Source: JACPNO01 sp963825405 (GTDB taxonomy: Bacteria; Acidobacteriota; Terriglobia; Bryobacterales; Bryobacteraceae). Taken from it: 64,000 bases of DNA. How positions within the stretch are numbered: position 1 is the stretch's first letter; every line of letters starts with the position of its first letter. The position numbers and the translations under genes are program-made. This document shows positions 36,135 to 44,327 of the stretch, piece by piece. The stretch covers positions 124,001 to 188,000 of the forward strand of contig CAWGTB010000012.1 in assembly GCA_963825405.1 (NCBI GenBank), written 5' to 3'. A model generated the notes under the pieces. That model did not search any database. It worked only from the letters and a program-made list of their open reading frames with translations, and was not told the origin of the DNA.

Positions 36135-37454
36135 TTAAGCTCCCTTAGCAATGTAGATGAACCGGGCCACAAATAGCAGCGTGAGCGCGTACACCACCCA
36201 ATTCACTTCGCGATACTGGCCACGCAGGATCTTGAGCAGCGTGAACGCCGTAAAGCCGAACGCCAGGCCATTAGCGATGCTGAACGTGAGCGGAATGGTC
36301 ATCATCGTGAGAAACGCAGGAATAGCGATTACCGGGTCGCTCCACGGAATTTCAGTTACTGTGGTCATCATCATGCTGCCAACTACGATGAGCGCGGGCG
36401 CCGTGGCCGCGGCGGGAATCGCTCCGATCAGCGGTGCGACGAACAAAGCCACCACGAACAGCAGCCCGGTGACGATGGCGGTGACGCCTGTGCGCCCTCC
36501 TGCTGCCACGCCCGCTGAGCTTTCAATGTAGCTGACCACCGTCGAAGTTCCGGCGAGCGATCCGGCAATGGTGGCAGAGGCGTCGGCGAGCAGGATGCGA
36601 TTGATGCGTGGAATCTGATTGGCGCGATCGAACAGCTTGGCGCGCGTGCCTACAGCCACCAGCGTGCCGACGTTATCGAATAAATCCACAAACAGAAAGA
36701 CGAAAACGATTTCCAGCAGACCGATGTGCAGCGCGGCGCGAATATCGAGTTGAAAAGCAGTGGCGGTGATATCGGCGACGCCATAAGCGCCCGGCTGCAA
36801 TTTGACGAGGCCGAAAATAGCGCCTAGCGCCGTCGTCAAAATGACGCCGATCAGAATCGCTGCGCGTGCGCGCCAGGCCAGCAGGGCTGCCATCAACAGC
36901 AAGCCGCCCATGGCCAGCAGAGTATCGGGAGCACCTAGATTGCCCATTGTGACCAACGTTGCGGGATGCGTCGTCACGATGCCCGCGTTGCGGAAACCGA
37001 TTAACGCAATGAAGAGACCGACGCCGGAAGCGACCGCCGCGTAGAGCTCGCGCGGAATCGCCGAAACGATCAGCTTGCGCACGCCGATCAACGTGAGCAC
37101 CAGAAAACTGACGCCGGAGAGAAACACAGCGCCCAGCGCAGCCTGCCACGGCACGCCCATGCCTTTCACCACCGAGTAGGTGAAGTACGCGTTCAGGCCC
37201 ATGCCGGGCGCGAGTGCAATCGGATAGCGCGCAATCGCCCCCATCAGAATGCTGCCGAACGCGGCCGAGAGACACGTCGCGGCTGTAACCGCGGCCAGCG
37301 GCATGCCGGCTTCATGCAGGATGGCCGGATTCACGAACACGATGTAGGCCATCGTCATGAACGTGGTCGAGCCGGCAATGACTTCGGTTTTCCAATCGGC
37401 GCCGAGAGCTTGAAATTCGAAGTAGTGCTCCAGGCGCTCGCGGAGAGCGCTCAT
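36135..37454 (-). CDS. Purine permease, AzgA/GhxP (NCS2-AzgA) family
   Basis: A 439-residue membrane protein with about 12 helices, beginning EVIAGSTTFMTMAYIVFVNPAILHEAGMP, the signature of the AzgA adenine/guanine/hypoxanthine transporters. Other landmarks are CLSAAFGSILMGAIARYPIALAPGMGLNAYF, VFLFVDLFDNVGTLVAVG, SYIESSAGVAAGGRTGVTAIVTG and MMTTVTEIPWSDPVIAIPAFLTMMTIPLTFSIANG. It imports nucleobases. It lies 7 nt after the amidase and 1 nt before the secreted nucleosidase, which could feed it. Confidence 0.92.
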   Translation of the reverse strand: MSALRERLEHYFEFQALGADWKTEVIAGSTTFMTMAYIVFVNPAILHEAGMPLAAVTAATCLSAAFGSILMGAIARYPIALAPGMGLNAYFTYSVVKGMGVPWQAALGAVFLSGVSFLVLTLIGVRKLIVSAIPRELYAAVASGVGLFIALIGFRNAGIVTTHPATLVTMGNLGAPDTLLAMGGLLLMAALLAWRARAAILIGVILTTALGAIFGLVKLQPGAYGVADITATAFQLDIRAALHIGLLEIVFVFLFVDLFDNVGTLVAVGTRAKLFDRANQIPRINRILLADASATIAGSLAGTSTVVSYIESSAGVAAGGRTGVTAIVTGLLFVVALFVAPLIGAIPAAATAPALIVVGSMMMTTVTEIPWSDPVIAIPAFLTMMTIPLTFSIANGLAFGFTAFTLLKILRGQYREVNWVVYALTLLFVARFIYIAKGA

Positions 37455-37461
37455 GAATTCG

Positions 37462-38676
37462 TCATTGTAGTAGAGATGCTTCCACTTCCGCCGCTACGGC
37501 GAGCAGAGCGCTGTCGGCGCCCGCGGCCGCGACAAGCTGCAATCCGAGCGGCAAGCCCTCTCGCACCGGCATGGGCACGGAGATCGCCGCGACGCCCAGC
37601 GCCGTCCATGGCGAGTTGAGCCGCGGATCGCCGGTCGACGCGAGACCGTCGGGCGCCGGGCCGGGCGCTGCAGGCGTGGCCAGTACGGAGTGTGACCGGA
37701 ACAAATCGCTCATTTCCTGTTTCAACGCGGCAATGAGCGTCAGGGCCGCGGCGTACTTTTCGTAATGAATGCCCATGCCTTCCTCGACCAGTTGCGCAAG
37801 CTTCGCACCGATCGCGGCCCCATGTTCGAGCCAACGCTTTTCGTGGGTGCGCGCGCCTTCGTAATTGTTGACGAGGCGCACGGCAGGCAGCAGTTCCGGG
37901 AATTGTGCGGGCGTGTCGATGGTGTCGACTGCCCAACCATTGCTACGCAGGCTATCCAGCGCAGAGTAAAACGCGTGCTCCATGACGGGATCGACTGCCG
38001 GGATCTGCGAAGGCACAGTAATTGAGTGGCCCGCTGCAGCCCCTTGAAATCCCATCAGCCGCCACAGCCGCTGCATATCGTCGGCCGTCTGCGTAAACAA
38101 TCCCGCCGTGTCAAGCGATGGCGCGAATGGCAGCACGCCCTCCAGCGGCAGCAGCCCCCGCGTGGGCTTAAATCCCGCCACGCCGCAGAACGATGCCGGC
38201 CGCAGCACAGATCCCTGCGTCTGCGAACCCAGCGCAAACGGAACCATGCCCGCCGCCACGGCCGCCGCCGAACCGCTGGAACTGCCGCCGGGCGTTCGCG
38301 TGAGATCGCGTGGATTGCGCGTGGGCGCGGGATCGAAATAGGCGAACGCCGTAGTCTGCGTCTTGCCCAGCAGCACCGCGCCTAGTCCGCGCAACTGGGC
38401 GACCAGCGCGGCATCGATCGAGCCAATCCGGCCGGCATAGAGGGGTGAGCCGTAGGCGGTGATCATTCCGCGCGTCTCAAAAATGTCTTTGGCTCCGAAA
38501 GGGATTCCCGCCAGCGGTCCCGCGCCCGTTGCCGCTTGAGGCGAAACCTGCACCCAGGCCTGCAACTGCGGCTCGCGCTCGGCAATGCGCGCCAGGCAAA
38601 TTTCCAGCAATTGCGCGGGTGTTTTTTCCCCTGCATCCCGCCATTCCAGAAATTGCCGCAACATGCCGAGCGCCAT
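37462..38676 (-). CDS. Amidase (amidase-signature family)
   Basis: An about 404-residue amidase with the Ser-cisSer-Lys triad: lysine in GIPFGAKDIFE, the Gly/Ser-rich stretch RTPGGSSSGSAAAVAAGM and the nucleophile region LGSQTQGSVLRPASFCGVAGFKPTRG. Such enzymes hydrolyse carboxamides or carbamoyl compounds, among them allophanate, indoleacetamide and aryl amides; specificity cannot be assigned. The ATG at 38676 is chosen because TATAGT lies 10 nt upstream on the minus strand; the in-frame ATG 30 nt further upstream would fall inside the divergent promoter. It leads the five-gene operon. Confidence 0.88.
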   Translation of the reverse strand: MALGMLRQFLEWRDAGEKTPAQLLEICLARIAEREPQLQAWVQVSPQAATGAGPLAGIPFGAKDIFETRGMITAYGSPLYAGRIGSIDAALVAQLRGLGAVLLGKTQTTAFAYFDPAPTRNPRDLTRTPGGSSSGSAAAVAAGMVPFALGSQTQGSVLRPASFCGVAGFKPTRGLLPLEGVLPFAPSLDTAGLFTQTADDMQRLWRLMGFQGAAAGHSITVPSQIPAVDPVMEHAFYSALDSLRSNGWAVDTIDTPAQFPELLPAVRLVNNYEGARTHEKRWLEHGAAIGAKLAQLVEEGMGIHYEKYAAALTLIAALKQEMSDLFRSHSVLATPAAPGPAPDGLASTGDPRLNSPWTALGVAAISVPMPVREGLPLGLQLVAAAGADSALLAVAAEVEASLLQ

Positions 38677-38686
38677 ACGGAATCCC

Positions 38687-38694
38687 ACTATAAT
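38687..38694. promoter_or_regulatory. Bidirectional promoter with overlapping symmetrical -10 elements
   Basis: Plus-strand TATAAT occupies 38689-38694; the minus-strand hexamer TATAGT is the complement of 38687-38692, so the two overlap by four bases in ACTATAAT. The downstream ATGs lie exactly 10 nt from each hexamer (38705 on plus, 38676 on minus). Good -35 boxes are not evident on either side. It would drive the PmoA-like gene and the amidase-led operon divergently. Confidence 0.6.
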
Positions 38695-38704
38695 GTGTCC
38701 AGAC

Positions 38705-39664
38705 ATGAAACCCTACTGCGTCCTGCTCACATTTCTTCTGCCGCTTGCGGCTCAGGTGAAGATTGAGCAGGGAGACAACCACATCACCGTGCAGATCGAC
38801 GGCAAGCCCTACACCACGCTGTTCTATGGCCCCGACACGATGAAGCCCTACATGTATCCGCTGCGCGCCGCGTCCGGAAAAATCGTCACACGCGGGTATC
38901 CCATGGAAAAGATCGAAGGCGAATCCACGGATCATCCGCATCATCGCGGCCTATGGTTCGGCCACGGCAGCGTGAACGGATTTACATTTTGGGATAACGA
39001 AGTGTCGCAGAAAACCGCCAAGACCGGCCACATGACGCTCAAACATGTCGACCGCCTGACCAGCGGAAAGAAATCCGGATCGCTCGCCATCCAGTTTGAG
39101 TGGCAGGATGCGCAGGGCAAGCCGCTGCTGCTGGAGTCCAGAAAAATGATTTTCTACGGCGGCGCGAAGGATCGCATTGTGGATTTCGACGCCACGCTCA
39201 CCGCCATCGAAACCGCCAAATTCGTGGATACCAAGGAAGGGATCTTTGCCATCCGCCTGGCCTCTGGCCTGGAATCGCCCTCGCGCGATTCGCTTCCCAG
39301 CCCTAAGCGCACAGGCGTGATGACCAGTTCAACCGGTGGTCACGGCGAGAAAGAAATCTGGGGGCGGCAAGCGGAGTGGGTGGACTACGCCGGCGATGTG
39401 GAAGGCGAGAAGCTGGGCATCGCGATTCTGGATCATCCGGAAAATTTCCGCCATCCCACTTACTGGCACGCGCGCGGCTATGGGCTGTTCGCGGCCAATC
39501 CTTTTGGCTTGCACGATTTTCTGAACGACAAGACCGCCGATGGCAGCAAGACGCTCGAGGCGGGACAATCTATGCGCTTCCGCTACCGCGTGATCATCCA
39601 TTCCGGCGATACGGCCAGCGCCAATCTCGCGGACAAGTATAAGCAGTACGCGGCTGGGCACTAG
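38705..39664 (+). CDS. Secreted PmoA-like (DUF6807) protein
   Basis: A 319-residue exported protein (MKPYCVLLTFLLPLAA, then Q) of the family sometimes labelled methane oxygenase PmoA, now DUF6807. Motifs are YGPDTMKPYMYPLRAASGKIVTRGYPM, GESTDHPHHRGLWFGHGSVNGFTFW, TGHMTLKHVDRLTSG, and EIWGRQAEWVDYAGDVEGEKLGIAILDHPENFRHPTYWHARGYGLFAANPFGL. The HPHHRGLWF cluster may bind a metal. Despite the name, this family is not the particulate methane monooxygenase. It is common in Acidobacteriota and Planctomycetes; the function is unknown and may be carbohydrate related. Confidence 0.85.
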   Translation: MKPYCVLLTFLLPLAAQVKIEQGDNHITVQIDGKPYTTLFYGPDTMKPYMYPLRAASGKIVTRGYPMEKIEGESTDHPHHRGLWFGHGSVNGFTFWDNEVSQKTAKTGHMTLKHVDRLTSGKKSGSLAIQFEWQDAQGKPLLLESRKMIFYGGAKDRIVDFDATLTAIETAKFVDTKEGIFAIRLASGLESPSRDSLPSPKRTGVMTSSTGGHGEKEIWGRQAEWVDYAGDVEGEKLGIAILDHPENFRHPTYWHARGYGLFAANPFGLHDFLNDKTADGSKTLEAGQSMRFRYRVIIHSGDTASANLADKYKQYAAGH

Positions 39665-40323
39665 GCCAATTCAGATGCAACCGCGCGGTGACGGTCAAAC
39701 CACCAGGCCCATAGCGGATATAACCACGTGACCAACTCGAACCGAGCCAAAAATTCCGGGCTGGGCGGCGGTGGTCCGAAAGCCGTGGCGGCATAGCTAA
39801 TCGCCTGTAAGGCGACGAAACTCCAAAGGGCGTAGTGGCCCACGGCGTCGCGCGGGCGCGTCAGCGACATGTACAGCCAAATTCCTGCCGCGAACATCGC
39901 GCTCTCAATCGCGATCGTTGCCGGCGCGGAATTCCAAAGCTCAAAGCCGACGCGCGCGCTCCTGCCCGCTAGAATGGGCAGGTCGGGCCTATGCGTTACG
40001 GCATCCAGGACCCAGTGGCTGAGCACGCCCCCGCTCACCACCATCGCCCCGGCGACGTAGCGCGAGTACACCCAATACAGAAATCCGGACAGCGCGGCCC
40101 AGCCGCACGCTGCGGCCCAGCTATGCGAATAGGGAAAAGAAACAAAATCCAGCGGCGTGAACACCGTGTTGCCCGGATCAATGCGCACCTTCTCCCATCC
40201 CGTCATCAGGAAGAAAGGCCAGAGCAGGTCAGGCAGCATCGGGGCAGCCATCAACACGCCAAGCGAAGCACGTGGCGCGATGCTTTTAGATGCAAATCCC
40301 ACTGCTGAATGCCCGATGAACAT
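39661..40323 (-). CDS. Integral membrane protein, YdjM/metal-dependent-hydrolase-like
   Basis: A 220-residue protein with several hydrophobic segments. It has the N-terminal His motif MFIGHSAVGFASKSIAP, MAAPMLPDLLWPFFL, SFPYSHSWAAACGWAALSG and LSHWVLDAVTHRPDLP, matching the YdjM/DUF457-type membrane hydrolase family, whose conserved His/Asp residues suggest a metal site. Activity unproven. It follows the nadD-like gene by 11 nt and overlaps the PmoA-like gene by 4 nt at the 3' ends. Confidence 0.75.
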   Translation of the reverse strand: MFIGHSAVGFASKSIAPRASLGVLMAAPMLPDLLWPFFLMTGWEKVRIDPGNTVFTPLDFVSFPYSHSWAAACGWAALSGFLYWVYSRYVAGAMVVSGGVLSHWVLDAVTHRPDLPILAGRSARVGFELWNSAPATIAIESAMFAAGIWLYMSLTRPRDAVGHYALWSFVALQAISYAATAFGPPPPSPEFLARFELVTWLYPLWAWWFDRHRAVASELA

Positions 40324-40334
40324 TCACCGATCTC

Positions 40335-40952
40335 CTACCCGCTGTAGAGTTCGCGCACCCGCGCCACGATGGATTCCGGCACCAGATGTTCCCATGGAAG
40401 GCCCGTTACAATTCGATGCCGTACTTCGGTTGCGGAAATGCTACCGTAATCTTCCGCCAGCCGCAACTTGTGTATGCGGGCGCGCAAGTGGGGCGGGGGC
40501 GTGTACTCGCCGCCGCGCGCCGCCACCAGCAATTCGAAGCGATCCAGCATTTTTTGAAATGCCCCGGCCTCGCCGTAATCCCAATTGACAATGCGCTCGG
40601 CGGCGTCGCGGCCGCACACAAACAGCAAGCGCGTCGCCGGGTCGTAGGAGCCGGCTAATTCGTCAGCGATTTCAATGAACAATCCGCGCTCGGAAGCGGC
40701 CACGGAAAAGCGCGGTTCATCGGCAACGGCATCCTGAACCAGGCGTAGGCGCTCCGCGAATCCGGGACCTTCGTAGGATTTGTGGGGAAACGCACGCGGC
40801 AGTACCAGGAGGGTTTCATCGGCGTGATCGAGAGCTGCCGAGGCTAACGCCAGATGGGCGCGGGTGGGCGGATTGAAGGCCGCCGAAAGCACTGCCAAGC
40901 TTGCAGGCGAACCTGCGGCGCGGCGGAAGAATTCCACTCGCCATGTTAGCAT
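40335..40952 (-). CDS. NadD-like nucleotidyltransferase
   Basis: A 205-residue protein of the cytidylyl/adenylyltransferase superfamily: SAAFNPPTRAHLALASAAL replaces the (H/T)xGH motif with TRAH, LLVLPRAFPHK, and the C-terminal SISATEVRHRIVTG corresponds to the ISxTxxR signature. It could be nicotinate-nucleotide adenylyltransferase of NAD synthesis, but the nonstandard nucleotide motif leaves other nucleotidyl transfer possible. It heads a two-gene operon with the YdjM-like gene and shares an overlapping promoter region with the divergent gene at 41014. Confidence 0.72.
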   Translation of the reverse strand: MLTWRVEFFRRAAGSPASLAVLSAAFNPPTRAHLALASAALDHADETLLVLPRAFPHKSYEGPGFAERLRLVQDAVADEPRFSVAASERGLFIEIADELAGSYDPATRLLFVCGRDAAERIVNWDYGEAGAFQKMLDRFELLVAARGGEYTPPPHLRARIHKLRLAEDYGSISATEVRHRIVTGLPWEHLVPESIVARVRELYSG

Positions 40953-40980
40953 TTTTTCTTGATCCGGCAGCCTCCCGACC

Positions 40981-40988
40981 GCTATACT
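40981..40988. promoter_or_regulatory. Possible bidirectional -10 region GCTATACT
   Basis: Plus-strand TATACT at 40983-40988 precedes the gene at 41014 by 25 nt; minus-strand TATAGC is the complement of 40981-40986 and precedes the nadD-like ATG at 40952 by 28 nt. The 2-nt offset equals that of the two better candidates at 38687 and 48787, but the reverse hexamer is weak. Confidence 0.4.
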
Positions 40989-41013
40989 GGCTCTTTCGCT
41001 GACCGTATTTTTT

Positions 41014-41280
41014 ATGACGGCGAGAGAAAATTTCGATCCCCTGGCCCCGCAACGGGAGGCGGCCTTTTTTTACGGGCTCTTTCTGCGCGGCCATTCCGTC
41101 GAAGCCCTGCGCCAGGACATCGATGTTCCCCGCTCCATGCTCGATAAGTGGTTACAAGCCAGGGATTTCGAGGAGTCGTTCCGGCAGTCCCTCCACCAGG
41201 TTTACGTCTACCGCAAACAAGTGCTGGCGATTTTTGACGGTCTTGTAATGAACGAAAATATCCGCCCCCGAGTACAATAG
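41014..41280 (+). CDS. Small protein with a helix-turn-helix-like centre
   Basis: An 88-residue protein. Residues about 26-58 (LRGHSVEALRQDIDVPRSMLDKWLQARDFEESFRQ) look like a helix-turn-helix of the homeodomain/transposase-HTH kind. No other domain is present and I do not recognise a specific family. It is divergent from the nadD-like gene and precedes the deoxyhypusine-synthase-like gene by 19 nt, although that gene has its own -10 box inside its 3' end. Confidence 0.55.
   Translation: MTARENFDPLAPQREAAFFYGLFLRGHSVEALRQDIDVPRSMLDKWLQARDFEESFRQSLHQVYVYRKQVLAIFDGLVMNENIRPRVQ
41273..41278 (+). promoter_or_regulatory. -10 element TACAAT before the DHS-like gene
   Basis: TACAAT overlaps the last codons of the 88-residue gene and ends 21 nt before the ATG at 41300. 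No matching -35 seen. Confidence 0.4.
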
Positions 41281-41299
41281 CAGTTACGTCCCCGACAAC

Positions 41300-42343
41300 A
41301 TGAAACCGAAACAGAGTAAGAAGCGGATTCTCTCCGTACCTACGCGCCCGTTCGACCCGGTGGGAGCAGTAACTGCATCCGAAGTCCTCGAGCGCATGCA
41401 GGGCACGGCGTTTCAAGGCAAGCAGTTGGGCCTGGCTTTTGAAGTCTGGAAGAAAATGCTGGGCGACAATTGCACCATCATGATGGGCATGAGCGGCGCC
41501 ATGGTGCCCGCCGGCATGCGCCGCCTGGTGGTCCGCATGATCGAGCACCGCCTCATCGATTGCCTGGTCTCTACCGGCGCTAATTTCTTCCACGACCTGC
41601 ATGAAACCAAGGGCAACTTCCACTACCAGGGCTCCCATCAGATGGACGATGTGGCGCTTGGTGAAGCGCTCATCGATCGCATGTACGATGTCCTGGCAGA
41701 CGAAGAAAAATTCCGCCAGCACGATCAGTGGATCGGCCGCTTCGCGGCTGCGCTCGACCAAAGCCGCCCCTACACGACGCGAGAATTTCTGTATCTACTG
41801 GGCCTCGAGCTGGGCAAGCATGCAAAAGAAGACGGCATTGTGACGGCAGCGGCCAAAGCTGGCATTCCGCTCTACTGCCCTGCGGTCGCCGATAGTTCCA
41901 TTGGCATCGGCATCGCGGCCAATCGCTATGAGGGCGGCAACCACTTCACCTTCGACGTGATTGGCGATGTCGTGGAAACCGCGCGCATTGTCGCCGAATC
42001 CAAGAATACCGGCGTCATCTATTTCGGCGGTGGCACGCCCAAGAATTTCGTGCAGCAAACCGAAGTCACCGCCATCATCATGAATTCCGGCGTCACCGGC
42101 CACAAATACGCCGTGCAATGCGTCACCGATTCGCCGCATTGGGGTGGCCTCTCGGGATGCACGTTCGAAGAAGCGCAGAGCTGGGGGAAGATCGCCAAAG
42201 ACGCGTCCATGGTGACCTGTCATTCGGATTCGACGATCGCCATGCCCATCCTCGTTTCGGCGCTGCTTCAGCAAAAAGATTTGATCCGCAAACGCCGCCG
42301 TCCAAAATTCACCATGGGGCGCGAACTGGGCATAAAGGCATAG
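41300..42343 (+). CDS. Deoxyhypusine synthase-like protein
   Basis: A 347-residue protein of the deoxyhypusine synthase fold. It keeps STGANFFHDLHE, FHYQGSHQMDD, the NAD-binding YFGGGTPKNF (K248), and the lysine in QSWGKIAKDA (K296) equivalent to the eukaryotic catalytic lysine, followed by VTCHSDSTIAMPILVSALLQ. Bacteria have no eIF5A, so the acceptor must be something else, for instance a polyamine such as in homospermidine synthesis, or another protein. It has its own -10 TACAAT 21 nt upstream. Family assignment is firm, function open. Confidence 0.88.
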   Translation: MKPKQSKKRILSVPTRPFDPVGAVTASEVLERMQGTAFQGKQLGLAFEVWKKMLGDNCTIMMGMSGAMVPAGMRRLVVRMIEHRLIDCLVSTGANFFHDLHETKGNFHYQGSHQMDDVALGEALIDRMYDVLADEEKFRQHDQWIGRFAAALDQSRPYTTREFLYLLGLELGKHAKEDGIVTAAAKAGIPLYCPAVADSSIGIGIAANRYEGGNHFTFDVIGDVVETARIVAESKNTGVIYFGGGTPKNFVQQTEVTAIIMNSGVTGHKYAVQCVTDSPHWGGLSGCTFEEAQSWGKIAKDASMVTCHSDSTIAMPILVSALLQQKDLIRKRRRPKFTMGRELGIKA

Positions 42344-42347
42344 CGCC

Positions 42348-43020
42348 TTACGCCGGTTGCCCGGGATCGATCTTACACGGAGTCGAGATCGCGTCGGCGA
42401 AAGCTTGGAACAGCTTGCGCTGATCTTCGTCGTGGCTTGCCCGATCTTCGGGATGCCATTGGACCGCCACCGCGAAGCGCCTGTCGTTGCGCTCGAGGCC
42501 TTCAATGGTTCCGTCGTCGGAGGTAGCCGAAACTTGCAGTCCTTCGCCCGGCCTGTCGACCACTTGATGATGCCGCGAGTTCACCGGATGATCGCCCTCC
42601 CCCAGAATCTCCGCCAGCTTGGTTTCGGGTGCGACGGTCACATTGTGCAGTTCGGCGGCTGGCTTCTCATGCCCTTCCCGATGCTGGTCCAGAGTACCGC
42701 CGTGATGCACATTGAAAAGCTGCATGCCGCGGCAAATCGCCAGCACGGGCAGATCGCGCTCCAACGCTTCGCCCAGCAGCCGGTCTTCCAGTTCATCGCG
42801 GGCGTCATCCGGTTGCTGCGTCTCGGGATGCGGCGCTTGGCCATAGCGGTTTGGATTCAAGTCGCAGCCGCCGCTGATCAGTAAGCCATCGAGCGAGTCG
42901 AGCGATACCGCATCACCGGCCCGTAGCGGCACTGGCTCCAGCCCCACGAGGCGCAAGTGCGTCTGCATAAGGCTTCAACTTTTCCGGATTGTTGTACGTG
43001 ATCCCGACCCGTTTGCCCAT
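42348..43020 (-). CDS. Class-I glutamine amidotransferase-like hydrolase (peptidase C26, PuuD type), one +1 frameshift
   Basis: Glutamine amidotransferase fold: LDGLLISGGCDLNPNRYGQ, LPVLAICRGMQLFNVHHGG with the nucleophile cysteine in AICRG, NSRHHQVVDRPGEGL and VQWHPEDR with the catalytic histidine. Family members hydrolyse gamma-glutamyl-GABA or related gamma-glutamyl amines. The N-terminus MGKRVGITYNNPEKLKPYADAL is in another frame and joins RLVGLEPVPL when one base of the plus-strand AA at 42955-42956 is removed. The repaired protein of about 223 residues starts at an ATG at 43020. It is divergent from the enolase-superfamily gene. Confidence 0.87.
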
Positions 43021-43026
43021 GTCTGT

Positions 43027-43033
43027 TATTCTG
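43027..43033. promoter_or_regulatory. Possible divergent -10 pair TATTCT/CAGAAT
   Basis: Only 24 nt separate the starts of the C26 hydrolase and the enolase-superfamily gene. Plus-strand TATTCT (43027-43032) ends 12 nt before the ATG at 43045; minus-strand CAGAAT (complement of 43028-43033) ends 7 nt before the ATG at 43020. Weak hexamers. Confidence 0.33.
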
Positions 43034-43044
43034 ATTCTCTCGGC

Positions 43045-44323
43045 ATGAAAATCACAAGCGTGCGGTCATTTCTGCTGTCGTATCCGTTTGCAGAACCGAT
43101 CCACCTGCCGTTCTACGGCGGCTACCGCACCATCCTGAAGCGCGATGCCATGCTGATCCGCGTAGCTGCGGACAACGGCCTGGTGGGTTATGCTCCCGGC
43201 CCCGCCAGTGAGAACGCCCAGCGCGCCATTGAGAAGACCATCGCACCTTATCTGGAAGGCCACAATCTGGCCGATCCCGACGCCCTGCGCATTCCGTTTC
43301 TGGATGGGCCGGGACAGCGGCCCGATCTCGCCAAGACTTATTCCGCCGTTGAAATCGCGCTCTACGATCTGGTTGCGAAAGCGCGCGGAGTGCCGCTTTC
43401 CGAGATGATCGGCGGACGCATCCGCGATCGCATTCGCCTCTATGGCAGCGCCGGTATGTATATGCCGCCGGTCGGCTATGCGGAGGAAGCCGCCGCCGTT
43501 GCCGCGCAGGGATTTCGCGGCTACAAGATGCGGCCTGCACTTGGTCCGGAGCAGGATTTGGAAACCATCCGCCTCGTCCGCTTGGCCACCGGCCCCGACA
43601 TCGACATCATGGTGGATGCGCACACCTGGTGGCGCATGGGCGACCGCAATTACGATGCTCTAACTGTCGAGGAGCTAGCGCGTGACATGGCGCAGTATCG
43701 CGTGGCCTGGCTCGAAGAACCGCTGCCGCCTCACGATCACGCTGCTTATCAGCGCCTTCGGCAGACCGATTACCTGCCGTTGGCCAGCGGCGAGCATGAG
43801 CCGGATGAGCTGGGCTATCTCGACCTGATCCTCAGCGAAAGCGTGGATTACGTGCAGATGGATGTTTGCTGCCAGGGCGGATTCGCCATGGGACGGCGCA
43901 TTTTTTCCGAGATCGCGCATCAGGGTCTGAAATTCGCGTTTCACAGTTGGGGCACCGCGCTCGAAGTGCTGGCCGCCGCGCATCTGGGAATCTGCTGGCC
44001 GGAGATGATTGTCGAATGGCTGGAATATCCGTGCTATGCCACGCTGACGAGTGCAGGTATGTACCCCTTTCCGCTGGCGCAGGAAATTTTGCAGGAACCT
44101 CTCGTAATCGACGCCGGCGATCTGGTGGTTCCTAAAGGGCCGGGTTTAGGCATCGCAATCGACGAATCCGTAATCGAGCGTTATCCATGGATTCCGGGGC
44201 CATGGTCGTACTTCCACATCGATTCTCCGGCGCAAACTTTGGCGGTTACCTCCGATCACAGCCTGCCCTGGGCGGGCAACCCCAAAAAAGGCAACGCCAG
44301 CGGGGGCAGCCGGACTAGAATAG
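43045..44323 (+). CDS. Enolase-superfamily enzyme, mandelate racemase subgroup (possible +1 frameshift near the 3' end)
   Basis: A sugar-acid dehydratase or racemase of the mandelate racemase subgroup, about 425 residues. The N-terminal capping domain has KITSVRSFLLSYPFAEPIHLPFYGGYRT; metal ligands are D in IMVDAHTWW, E in AWLEEPLPP and E in ASGEHEPDE; catalytic candidates are the K in GYKMRPALG and the His in KFAFHSWGT. The apparent frame continues 270 nt into thiG with meaningless antisense-like sequence; removing one base at the CCCC/AAAAAA run of 44280-44289 gives a stop at 44321-44323 directly before thiG, which is the more credible end. Confidence 0.82.
44316..44321 (+). promoter_or_regulatory. 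-10 element TAGAAT, leaderless-type spacing to thiG
   Basis: TAGAAT followed by AGAAGC (6 nt) and the ATG of thiG. No Shine-Dalgarno. Same geometry as the mutL and aminotransferase promoters. Confidence 0.5.
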
Positions 44324-44327
44324 AAGC

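Noticed and set aside
38585..38704. A 40-codon N-terminal extension of the PmoA-like protein
   Set aside because: It overlaps the divergent amidase gene and the shared promoter; the ATG at 38705 starts a normal signal peptide.
44281..44327. A TPP riboswitch before thiG
   Set aside because: The -10 box is only 6 nt before the start codon, leaving no room for an RNA leader.
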